Source: GYS-P2D sp964489125
Lineage (GTDB): Bacteria; Bacteroidota; Bacteroidia; Chitinophagales; Saprospiraceae
DNA: 6,872 nt
Direction of reading: 5' to 3'
NCBI GenBank assembly: GCA_964489125.1
Contig: CAZAXY010000154.1
Location: forward strand, 1 to 6,872
Positions 1 to 6,100 of this stretch are shown one piece after another. Numbering within the stretch: position 1 is the first letter of the stretch; each line of letters starts with the position of its first letter. The notes beneath the pieces were generated by a model, which saw only the letters and a list, made by a program, of their open reading frames with translations, did not search any database and was not told where the DNA came from. A program made the translations under genes and the position numbers.

Positions 1-12
1 GATGAGACTTTA

Positions 13-20
13 CAAAGGTA
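13..20 (-). promoter_or_regulatory. Candidate -7 promoter box for a gene beyond the left edge
   Basis: On the minus strand TACCTTTG is a full match to the Bacteroidota TAnnTTTG box. No clear TTTG or TTG lies 19-21 nt upstream; that position is a T-run in the loop of the inverted repeat at 24-52. It would drive a minus-strand gene starting outside the window. Confidence 0.35.
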
Positions 21-23
21 GGA

Positions 24-52
24 ATATTACATATTATAAAAAAATGTAATAT
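24..52 (-). repeat. Nine-base perfect inverted repeat after the 150-residue gene
   Basis: Arms ATATTACAT (24-32) and ATGTAATAT (44-52) flank an 11-nt loop and begin 10 nt past the stop codon of the small gene. On the minus strand a run of T falls in the loop rather than after the stem, and only one pair is G-C, so it is not a standard intrinsic terminator. It could be a weak terminator, an mRNA-end stabiliser or an operator for the promoter-like box next to it. Confidence 0.4.
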
Positions 53-62
53 GATATATTTT

Positions 63-515
63 TTAGATAAGTTGGACTTTAACTCTTTGTCTTATTGCAA
101 CTATGTGGTGAGAAGACATCACCTGAATGTGTCCATCATCCATAAAGCCACCGTTTAAAATATCATTTATATCATTGAAGTTACACGATGTTGTGCTACT
201 TGCATCAACGTCATATGTAGCGGCTAAGAAATGATTATTATCGAAAACTTTGTGGGGTTTAACCGATAATCCCTTAAACTTGGCTGTGGTTTTCTTAACT
301 ATTGTTTCATGAGATTGATACGACGAAAAATAGTATGGAACTTCGGCATACTCCTTAAGGACCTCTCCTTTTTGATCATAGTCAGCAAGCACTGCAACTC
401 CATTAATCAATATAATATCGGTATAAACATCTTCTGCTCCAGATACAATGTTAGCAGATGTAAGGATGATCAAGATTGACGCAAAAAGACCAAATAAAAC
501 TTTCTTTATGCTCAT
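63..515 (-). CDS. Small secreted protein of unknown function
   Basis: 150 residues; I do not recognise the family. Residues 1-27 are a clear signal peptide (IKK, then VLFGLFASILIILTSANIV, cleavage likely after SGA before E28), with no lipobox cysteine, so the product should be periplasmic or exported. The mature part is about 123 residues with a single cysteine (C111), short hydrophobic strand-like segments (DIILINGVAVLADYD, EVPYYFSSY, HFLAATYDVDA) and a C-terminal strand IVAIRQRVKVQLI. No transmembrane helix, catalytic motif or type IX signal is seen. The start at 515 is supported by the signal peptide. It lies 106 bp after the 598-residue gene on the same strand, so it may share that transcript or use a weak promoter of its own. 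The setting among exported proteins suggests a small envelope or accessory protein, but this is inference. Confidence 0.75.
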   Translation of the reverse strand: MSIKKVLFGLFASILIILTSANIVSGAEDVYTDIILINGVAVLADYDQKGEVLKEYAEVPYYFSSYQSHETIVKKTTAKFKGLSVKPHKVFDNNHFLAATYDVDASSTTSCNFNDINDILNGGFMDDGHIQVMSSHHIVAIRQRVKVQLI

Positions 516-564
516 AGTGAAGTGTTGAGAATAGTTAGTGTATTGACAATTCGCTTATATGACG

Positions 565-595
565 GCAATTTACCCCTTAAATCACATCTTTTCAA
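565..595 (-). promoter_or_regulatory. Weak candidate promoter for the 150-residue gene
   Basis: On the minus strand a TTG (595-593) is followed after 20 nt by TAAATTGC (572-565). Spacing fits the Bacteroidota pattern, but the downstream box matches TAnnTTTG only partly. Transcription would begin near 558, with a leader of about 43 nt. If it is not a promoter, the gene is probably read through from the 598-residue gene 106 bp upstream. Confidence 0.3.
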
Positions 596-599
596 TGCT

Positions 600-614
600 T
601 TATTTGCAAAATAA
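600..614 (-). terminator. Small AT-only hairpin after the 598-residue gene
   Basis: On the minus strand TTATTT and AAATAA flank the 3-nt loop TGC, starting 7 nt past the stop codon. All six pairs are A-T and no U-run follows, so termination activity is doubtful. Confidence 0.2.
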
Positions 615-621
615 CTGTCAA

Positions 622-2418
622 CTACTGGTTAAAAGGCGTATCAACATCGGTGAAAACCCCATTATTCAACCCCCAAAGAGCTCTGTCGTGGACGTTAACA
701 TCGCCATTCATGTCAAAGTCGGAGTTGAAATACCCACTATGGCGACCATTAGCACGAGCCCAAAATCCATTGTCATTGGCATTAATGTCTCGTGATGACT
801 CAATGGACAACTCCTGCTCACCATTAGCTGCGAACATGGCAAACATGCCTGGGAAAATCTCTTTTTGTGTAGAGCCTAACAATGCCGAATAAGAGTCATT
901 GCTTCTGAAATCATACCTCAACATTCCCTCATCATCTACTCGTATAGGTGTTGGCGTCATAACTGCTAGGTGATTACGATGCTCCACAACGAGATAAAAC
1001 TCATCTGTATCTTGGTCGCAACAATCAAAAAAGCTCGTCAATTCTATAGTTCCGTCTTGCAATACCCATGCAGCCTTGGTACAGATCGTAGAGGTGTATG
1101 AAGTTGTGGTCCTAAGGCTTACTAAGACCCAATCGACTACGTCCTCTCGATATACACTGTTGTTGATCACGTTGTTAAGCTCGTCAATATCATCACCTTC
1201 TGTACCATCATATAACCAGGGTACTCGGTTGTAAGGTTGTCCAGAATGGCTAGCTATTCCCAGCAAAGTACGGGGTCTTTGTCCAGGTAGGTATCCAAAA
1301 GTATTCAGCTGGGTTCTCATCTCAGTGAGATATTGCCCATTTTGATATAACGCCCCCTCGAGATATACTGCTGCATCTATACTGATACAGCTCTGCTCTA
1401 AACAAGCTTGCGAACTGGGGTCTGGCACACAAGGATTGAATACTCCAATATCATCCGAATCCGCAAGTTGATCGCCATCAGAATCCAAAACTCCAAAGGT
1501 AAAGGCCTCATAATCATTAGGGACTACTGTCCGAGATGTGACCGTACCTGTTCCTAAAAATGAAACAAAATCGGTCTGTCCTAGATTTTCCCACTGGCCA
1601 TCACGCCAACCAACTACTGTTAAATCTATTTCTGGATTGTCAGTTAATCTTGAAATATCACTATACGATGTAAAGGAAAGTGTGATAGTTGTGCTTTGTC
1701 CTCCTTCTAGAGTCCAAAACTCCAAGTCTTGTACAGCAATAATGTTGAAATCGGTGCTGTCTTCTGGAAAGGAGCCTCTCGAAACTTGTTGAAATCGATC
1801 GAGGTTATCTGATATATATGTCGCTTCAAAAATATCAAAAGAGTTCTGTCCTCTTATTCTCATAGGCGATATATGATCTCCATCTCCAAGTGGAAACGAA
1901 AAAACCCCTGCACCTCTCTTAACTACTGTGCCGTCTATGTGTCTATCATCTGTTGCTCCAGTATTGGTAGCTCCCTCTCCAAAAGAAACTCTATTATTTG
2001 GTCGACCTCTATCTGTCCGAATTACACCTGCTGTGAAGCTCAGATTTTCCTTTATCCCCATTTCTGTGTTAAGGAAGACCCCTTCAGAATTATCAACATC
2101 GAGTCTGTTAAACTCTGTAAATCCCGTTCCAGTTATGATAGTCTCCCTATCATCGCATGACCTTATAAATTCTTCTCCAAATCCATCTCCAATATGTCCA
2201 TCATTGACGATAAGACCAAAGAAATAAAGAGATCCATCATTTACATATTGCGCATTGTCCATATTGGTAAAGTCCCCGTATATGGCCTTTTGTCCTAAAC
2301 CGTCTATGTAGGTGGCACCTTCATTCATACTATCCCATATGTTGTTAGGGCACTGTCCATAGAGCAGTCCAACAGACATTAGAAAAAAGGCAATAATATA
2401 AATAAATGCACGACGCAT
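622..2418 (-). CDS. Secreted protein with thrombospondin type 3-like stretch and C-terminal dockerin/EF-hand-like segment
   Basis: 598 residues. Residues 1-21 are a signal peptide (RR, then IYIIAFFLMSVGLLYG; cleavage before Q22). Residues about 50-310 are beta-rich, with SLYFFGLIVNDGHIGDG and HIDGTVVKRGAGVFSFPLGD, a pattern seen in large flavobacterial secreted proteins. A short Asp-rich stretch lies at 311-324 (LDSDGDQLADSDDI). Residues about 346-540 form a domain I recognise only by pattern from Bacteroidota secreted proteins: QPYNRVPWLYDGTEGDD, VVDWVLVSLR, FYLVVEHRNHLAVM. The end carries a good EF-hand/dockerin-type loop at 567-578 (D567, D569, N571, D573, D578) and an imperfect one near 544-555. 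No type IX C-terminal signal or enzyme motif is visible. The start is fixed by the signal peptide; the next Met is residue 14, inside the hydrophobic core. It has its own promoter upstream. Function is unknown; adhesion or surface assembly is a guess. Confidence 0.88.
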   Translation of the reverse strand: MRRAFIYIIAFFLMSVGLLYGQCPNNIWDSMNEGATYIDGLGQKAIYGDFTNMDNAQYVNDGSLYFFGLIVNDGHIGDGFGEEFIRSCDDRETIITGTGFTEFNRLDVDNSEGVFLNTEMGIKENLSFTAGVIRTDRGRPNNRVSFGEGATNTGATDDRHIDGTVVKRGAGVFSFPLGDGDHISPMRIRGQNSFDIFEATYISDNLDRFQQVSRGSFPEDSTDFNIIAVQDLEFWTLEGGQSTTITLSFTSYSDISRLTDNPEIDLTVVGWRDGQWENLGQTDFVSFLGTGTVTSRTVVPNDYEAFTFGVLDSDGDQLADSDDIGVFNPCVPDPSSQACLEQSCISIDAAVYLEGALYQNGQYLTEMRTQLNTFGYLPGQRPRTLLGIASHSGQPYNRVPWLYDGTEGDDIDELNNVINNSVYREDVVDWVLVSLRTTTSYTSTICTKAAWVLQDGTIELTSFFDCCDQDTDEFYLVVEHRNHLAVMTPTPIRVDDEGMLRYDFRSNDSYSALLGSTQKEIFPGMFAMFAANGEQELSIESSRDINANDNGFWARANGRHSGYFNSDFDMNGDVNVHDRALWGLNNGVFTDVDTPFNQ

Positions 2419-2451
2419 TTCTGAATAGTTCTATTAATCAGAGAAATGCGT
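2413..2451 (-). promoter_or_regulatory. Inverted repeat that buries the start codon of the 598-residue gene (possible translational control hairpin)
   Basis: On the minus strand ACGCATTTCT (2451-2442) and AGAAATGCGT (2422-2413) are perfect 10-base complements separated by 19 nt. The ATG start codon (2418-2416) lies inside the 3' arm. A smaller inner hairpin, AATA-GAAC-TATT, can form inside the loop. The element lies wholly downstream of the predicted transcription start, so it would be present in the mRNA. The repeat itself is seen directly; regulation of translation is inference. Confidence 0.55.
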
Positions 2452-2483
2452 AAGTGTCTGGTCAGTACTTATAAAATCGTAGA

Positions 2484-2515
2484 CAAATGTAATTAACTAT
2501 TTGTAACAGAGCAAA
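2484..2515 (-). promoter_or_regulatory. Bacteroidota-type promoter for the 598-residue gene
   Basis: On the minus strand a TTTG (2515-2512) is followed after 20 nt by TACATTTG (2491-2484), a full match to the Bacteroidota -7 consensus TAnnTTTG with its -33 TTTG at normal spacing. Transcription would begin roughly at 2477-2480, giving a leader of about 60 nt. Location in the intergenic gap directly upstream of a gene supports it. Confidence 0.7.
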
Positions 2516-2519
2516 TAAT

Positions 2520-2541
2520 ATATTGCATATCTTAGCAATAT
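2520..2541 (-). terminator. Weak hairpin just after the 1185-residue gene
   Basis: Seven-base arms ATATTGC (2520-2526 as read on the plus strand) and GCAATAT (2535-2541) flank an 8-nt loop, starting 1 nt past the stop codon. The stem is AT-rich and no U-run follows it on the minus strand, so it is a poor intrinsic terminator. It may instead be an mRNA 3'-end stabiliser or chance. Confidence 0.25.
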
Positions 2542-2542
2542 G

Positions 2543-5500
2543 TTAATTATTTCTATTTCTGATTTTATAGTTTAGAAAGAGATTAGTGGTAATGGATCTT
2601 TGGCAATTAAAAGCCTCTTCACCAAGACCTTCAGGGGTTCCTCCATTGATCGTAAGATGGAGTTTATCAAGGCCTGCTCCATCTTCTCTATATGCTATAT
2701 CTATAGTGTGGCTCCCTATTCCTAGAATATATCTAACAGGAGTATTTGCATTGTCGTTATCTGTAAACTCTCTCCATTCCCATATTCCCTCTGTATCCCA
2801 ATCATTCCATTTAAACCAGATATCCTCATCTACTCGAAACCAAAACGAATCGTCCGCACCACTTGCTGAATTCACCCTACCAAAGATTCTATAAGTCCCC
2901 GGAGCAGAAATCGTTATTGTAAAACGAAGAATGTCTTCGGCATTAGTTGGTGGAACGTCTAAAGAGTTAAGCCCCGACAAAATAGTCTGAAAATCATTGT
3001 TGGACGCGTCAGCACTAAAAGTTCTAACCCAATTGGCCCCAGGGAAACCACACTCCGCCTCGAGAAAAAAATCAGCGCAATCAGTGTCAAAATCATCGAT
3101 TAATCCATCACCGTCATCATCGATCCCATTATCACAGATCTCTAGGCAGCTCTGCAAAGGATCTTGCCAGTTATTATTTGGCGGCGCTTCATAATCTATA
3201 GTTGTTACGACACCAAATCCGTCGGTCATCGGGACTCCCGTATCAGCTATGCCATCGACATCATCGTCGGTTATATCAGCTTCTTCGGTATCAAAACAGT
3301 TATCATTGTCAGAGTCTAACTCCAGAAAATTTTCTATATCATCAGAATCTGAGTCAGAAATAGTGTAGTTTATCAAACCACTTTCTGACGATGTTTCTAT
3401 CGAATCAAATAATCCGTTAGCCCCTGAGGAGGATTGTGATCCATCAATTATACCATCGTTATCTACATCTGCTGTAAATGCATGTCCAGCTTCATGAATA
3501 TCATAGATTCCATCATTGTCCGAATCTAAGTCTGCCGAATTAGGCACACCATCGCCATCTAGATCGCATTCATTCTGGGCAGCATATCGAGTTGTACGAT
3601 CAGAATCAACAGTTGAACTGCCAGTAATTCCAAAAATCAATTCTACAAAGCTGAAGTTCTCATAAAACAGAAAAACTCCATAATCTGGATCCAACTCATC
3701 TATCCCGACAAGGGCTGGATGGGGGCTAAAAGGATTTGGACCGCCAAACGGCTGCAATCTATATGTAGTGAATGATGCTGAAGGCCCACCGCCATTGGTA
3801 AATCCTCCATTCTCAATAACAGTTGTTGTGGTAAAAAATACATTGTCTGGAGGTGTAGCATCACTTGTACCGACTATTTCTGTGAAATCATTGTTTAATT
3901 GAGAATCAACATCACGTTGTATAAGGACAAAATCCTCAACAGTAGCTGTTGTTCCCGCAGGATTACTGAAAGTAGCAGAGCCAGACTCTACCAGTTGAAA
4001 GGTAAAAGTGGCAAACTCATCGAGGCTAGGATTTGAACCTATGTTAATTAATCCGCTTGCATCAGCGCTGACTATAACTCCTTCTATATCTGTAATAGTA
4101 AGCACAATATCATAAAATATATTGTTACAACTAAACACGGCATCTTCAAACACAATCTTGTCTCCGATCAGTAGATTATTCTCATCAGACCCTACTAATA
4201 ATGTTCTTGTGCCACTAAAATCTATAAAAGCTGCATTTTCTATTATATCAGGAATACCGTCATTGTCATCATCCAAATCTGATATATCTAAGATTCCATC
4301 ATCATCTGTATCCCCATCGCAGCCTGGATTTTCTGCTTCCGGAATTTGCCATGTGTTGTTGCTAGGGATTGTGTACGTTATCGATTGAACTAATCCATCA
4401 TTATCTACTGTAGGTAGACCGAGACCAGCGACCCCATTATTGTCTGGATCGCTGATATCTTCCTCAAATGCATCAAAACAACCATCACCATCACTTTCTA
4501 ATTCTGTCTGATCTAAAATACCATCATCGTCACTATCCGCTATCTGATAATTAATAGATCCCATATTATCAGTGACCGAATTAGGAAGGCCAAAAGGATC
4601 AACGCTAGTATTGAGTCTTCCTCCTGATTGAGATTGATTGCTCGATGATTCTATGACGTCATAGATCCCATCATTATCACTATCTAAATCTATGATATTA
4701 GGTACTCCATCGTTATCATTATCACAATTAGTCTCAACAAAACTTAATCCATCTAATCCAATCTCTCGCCCATTATCTCCACCATCTAAACTGATAATAG
4801 CAACATCTATAGTAGTAAAGTCGCCATTTTGATAAGTATACCCAAGTTTTGTCCATCCATTAATCTCTCTGATATCTGTACTTGTTCCTATTATATTATA
4901 ATCTATTCCTCCATTTGTAGATACTGCCAGCCTCACACCTGGGTCAATCTCATCAATAAAACTGATATTCAGCGCCCATGCACTAAAACTATATTCTCGA
5001 AATGGTAGAACAGTCAAAGACTGACTCCATATTATGTCATCAGGCGCATCAAAATCTACTATCATAAATGAGCTTCCTTCGATAGGGCTTCCGATCCATT
5101 CCTGATTGCCGCTAACTTGCGCTCCACATGAGCATGCATCTCCTTCTATTGCATATTCTCCTCTATCTACATCTCGATCTGGGCCACAATCAGAAGTACA
5201 GGATCTAAATTCATAATTAGACGAAAATCCTGTATTCCCCGACTCAAATCCTGGGTTAGTAATTAGGTTTAGTGTACCATAACATTCCAGAGCGTCAGTT
5301 ATGCCATCATTGTCGTCATCTATGTCGAATCTATTAATTACTCCATCAGAATCGGTATCACAAATGAGTTCACTATCGCAATCCGAATCTAAACAGTCAA
5401 CAAGTCCATCCAAATCATCATCAACATTATTATTACAAACTTCCACAGAGGATGTACTTTCGATATTGACGTCATCGATTGCTATATCATGCTGAAAAAT

Positions 5501-6100
5501 GTTGGAAAAACCACCATTGAAATGAATCCACCTGAACACCACCCTAATGTCCCCGCTTAGAGCAAAGCTACTGATATCAATTTGGTTAAATACCCAATCA
5601 TTAACCTCCGTCTGCGTAAAGCTTGCAATTGGACCTCCATCGATGAAGTTTAGTGTTGCAGCGTCGGCAATACGTACCTCTAGGGTGTGAGAATTATTAT
5701 TCGTTCCATTTCTGTTATGAATCCAAAATTCCAGATTAGTAGGAGCCCCTCCCAAATTAAAAGATGGGCTTTCAATTCTTACTTCGGGATTAACATTACC
5801 AGAGGCCTCGACGAAAAGATAATTGACGTTTCCAGCTCCAGGAGTATGGTCAGTAGTCGGGCCCGTATTGGCAGATCCAGTTGCTCCTGACATAACTGTC
5901 CATTGAAAACAATTGGATGGACCAAAATTACAAAATTGTGAGGTTCCTTCTATTGATTGAGTCCAGTTTTCAGGAAGCACTCCAGGGTTTCCTGTAACGG
6001 CTGATTCAAAATCTTGAAAATACGGTAAGAATACTTCCTGTGCACTAAGAAATCCAATAGAAAATAGCCAAAGCAATCCACATATTAACTTCTGCATCAT
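2543..6100 (-). CDS. Large secreted multidomain protein with thrombospondin type 3-like repeats, MopE-like motifs and C-terminal CBM6-like domain
   Basis: 1185 residues. Residues 1-20 are a signal peptide (hydrophobic core LICGLLWLFSIGFL, cleavage likely before Q21). Residues 25-215 look like a MAM/jelly-roll beta-sandwich (NLEFWIHNR, IRVVFRWIHF, HDIAIDDVNI). A MopE-like cysteine/Asp motif follows at 219-241. DxDxDG-type thrombospondin 3 repeats lie near 247-272, 459-485, 522-558, 594-622, 845-872 and 914-955; in this family such Asp ladders bind calcium. Between them sit beta-rich domains at 275-456 (begins NLITNPGFESGNTGF, carbohydrate-binding-like) and 623-842 (unassigned). A second MopE-like motif at 987-1008 leads into a CBM6-like domain at about 1010-1153 (FTITISAPGTYRIFGRVN, HTIDIAYREDGAGLDKLHLT). 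No catalytic domain, sorting motif or type IX C-terminal domain is visible; the protein ends in a short basic tail (NYKIRNRNN). Start ATG overlaps the upstream stop as ATGA; a second ATG follows directly and could serve equally. Probable extracellular adhesin or glycan-binding protein (inference). Confidence 0.9.
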   Translation of the reverse strand: MMQKLICGLLWLFSIGFLSAQEVFLPYFQDFESAVTGNPGVLPENWTQSIEGTSQFCNFGPSNCFQWTVMSGATGSANTGPTTDHTPGAGNVNYLFVEASGNVNPEVRIESPSFNLGGAPTNLEFWIHNRNGTNNNSHTLEVRIADAATLNFIDGGPIASFTQTEVNDWVFNQIDISSFALSGDIRVVFRWIHFNGGFSNIFQHDIAIDDVNIESTSSVEVCNNNVDDDLDGLVDCLDSDCDSELICDTDSDGVINRFDIDDDNDGITDALECYGTLNLITNPGFESGNTGFSSNYEFRSCTSDCGPDRDVDRGEYAIEGDACSCGAQVSGNQEWIGSPIEGSSFMIVDFDAPDDIIWSQSLTVLPFREYSFSAWALNISFIDEIDPGVRLAVSTNGGIDYNIIGTSTDIREINGWTKLGYTYQNGDFTTIDVAIISLDGGDNGREIGLDGLSFVETNCDNDNDGVPNIIDLDSDNDGIYDVIESSSNQSQSGGRLNTSVDPFGLPNSVTDNMGSINYQIADSDDDGILDQTELESDGDGCFDAFEEDISDPDNNGVAGLGLPTVDNDGLVQSITYTIPSNNTWQIPEAENPGCDGDTDDDGILDISDLDDDNDGIPDIIENAAFIDFSGTRTLLVGSDENNLLIGDKIVFEDAVFSCNNIFYDIVLTITDIEGVIVSADASGLINIGSNPSLDEFATFTFQLVESGSATFSNPAGTTATVEDFVLIQRDVDSQLNNDFTEIVGTSDATPPDNVFFTTTTVIENGGFTNGGGPSASFTTYRLQPFGGPNPFSPHPALVGIDELDPDYGVFLFYENFSFVELIFGITGSSTVDSDRTTRYAAQNECDLDGDGVPNSADLDSDNDGIYDIHEAGHAFTADVDNDGIIDGSQSSSGANGLFDSIETSSESGLINYTISDSDSDDIENFLELDSDNDNCFDTEEADITDDDVDGIADTGVPMTDGFGVVTTIDYEAPPNNNWQDPLQSCLEICDNGIDDDGDGLIDDFDTDCADFFLEAECGFPGANWVRTFSADASNNDFQTILSGLNSLDVPPTNAEDILRFTITISAPGTYRIFGRVNSASGADDSFWFRVDEDIWFKWNDWDTEGIWEWREFTDNDNANTPVRYILGIGSHTIDIAYREDGAGLDKLHLTINGGTPEGLGEEAFNCQRSITTNLFLNYKIRNRNN
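3158..3574 (-). repeat. Asp-rich module, copy 2 (residues ~843-981 of the 1185-residue protein)
   Basis: Same block order as copy 1: DGVPNSADLDSDNDGIYD, linker ending INYTISDSDSDDIEN, then ELDSDNDNCFDTEEADI, DDDVDGIADTG and NNNWQDP. The linker is slightly longer than in copy 1. The DNA of the two copies is similar but clearly diverged, for example around 4660-4712 versus 3508-3560, so the duplication is not recent. Confidence 0.75.
4337..4726 (-). repeat. Asp-rich module, copy 1 (residues ~459-588 of the 1185-residue protein)
   Basis: Contains DGVPNIIDLDSDNDGIYD, then a linker ending INYQIADSDDDGILD, then ELESDGDGCFDAFEEDI, DPDNNGVAG and NNTWQIPE. The order of these blocks is the same as in copy 2 at 3158..3574. 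This is a known flavobacterial style of thrombospondin type 3-like module; calcium binding by the Asp ladders is expected from the family, not shown here. Confidence 0.75.

Noticed and set aside
559..892. Plus-strand open frames of 78 and 80 codons over the 3' end of the 598-residue gene
   Set aside because: They lie antisense to a well-supported gene, have no recognisable domain or signal and no promoter match.
1538..2227. Plus-strand open frames of 84-99 codons
   Set aside because: Antisense shadows inside the 598-residue gene with no family resemblance.
2340..2418. Lipoprotein signal on the 598-residue protein because of a cysteine after the signal peptide (YGQC)
   Set aside because: Gln directly before Cys does not fit a lipobox; an ordinary signal peptidase cleavage before Q22 fits better.
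2520..2541. Strong intrinsic terminator after the 1185-residue gene
   Set aside because: The stem is only 7 bp and AT-rich with no U-run after it, so it is kept only as a low-confidence hairpin.
3077..5446. Recurring short strings such as CCATCATTGTC and CCATCATTATC as a possible CRISPR array or DNA repeat family
   Set aside because: They are irregularly spaced, diverged and in frame, and encode the DNDG core of the thrombospondin type 3-like repeats.
2586..5890. Several Ser/Pro-rich plus-strand open frames of 64-102 codons
   Set aside because: They are antisense readings of the large secreted gene; where they cross the Asp-rich repeats, the complement of GAT/GAC codons gives their Ser/Ile-rich composition.
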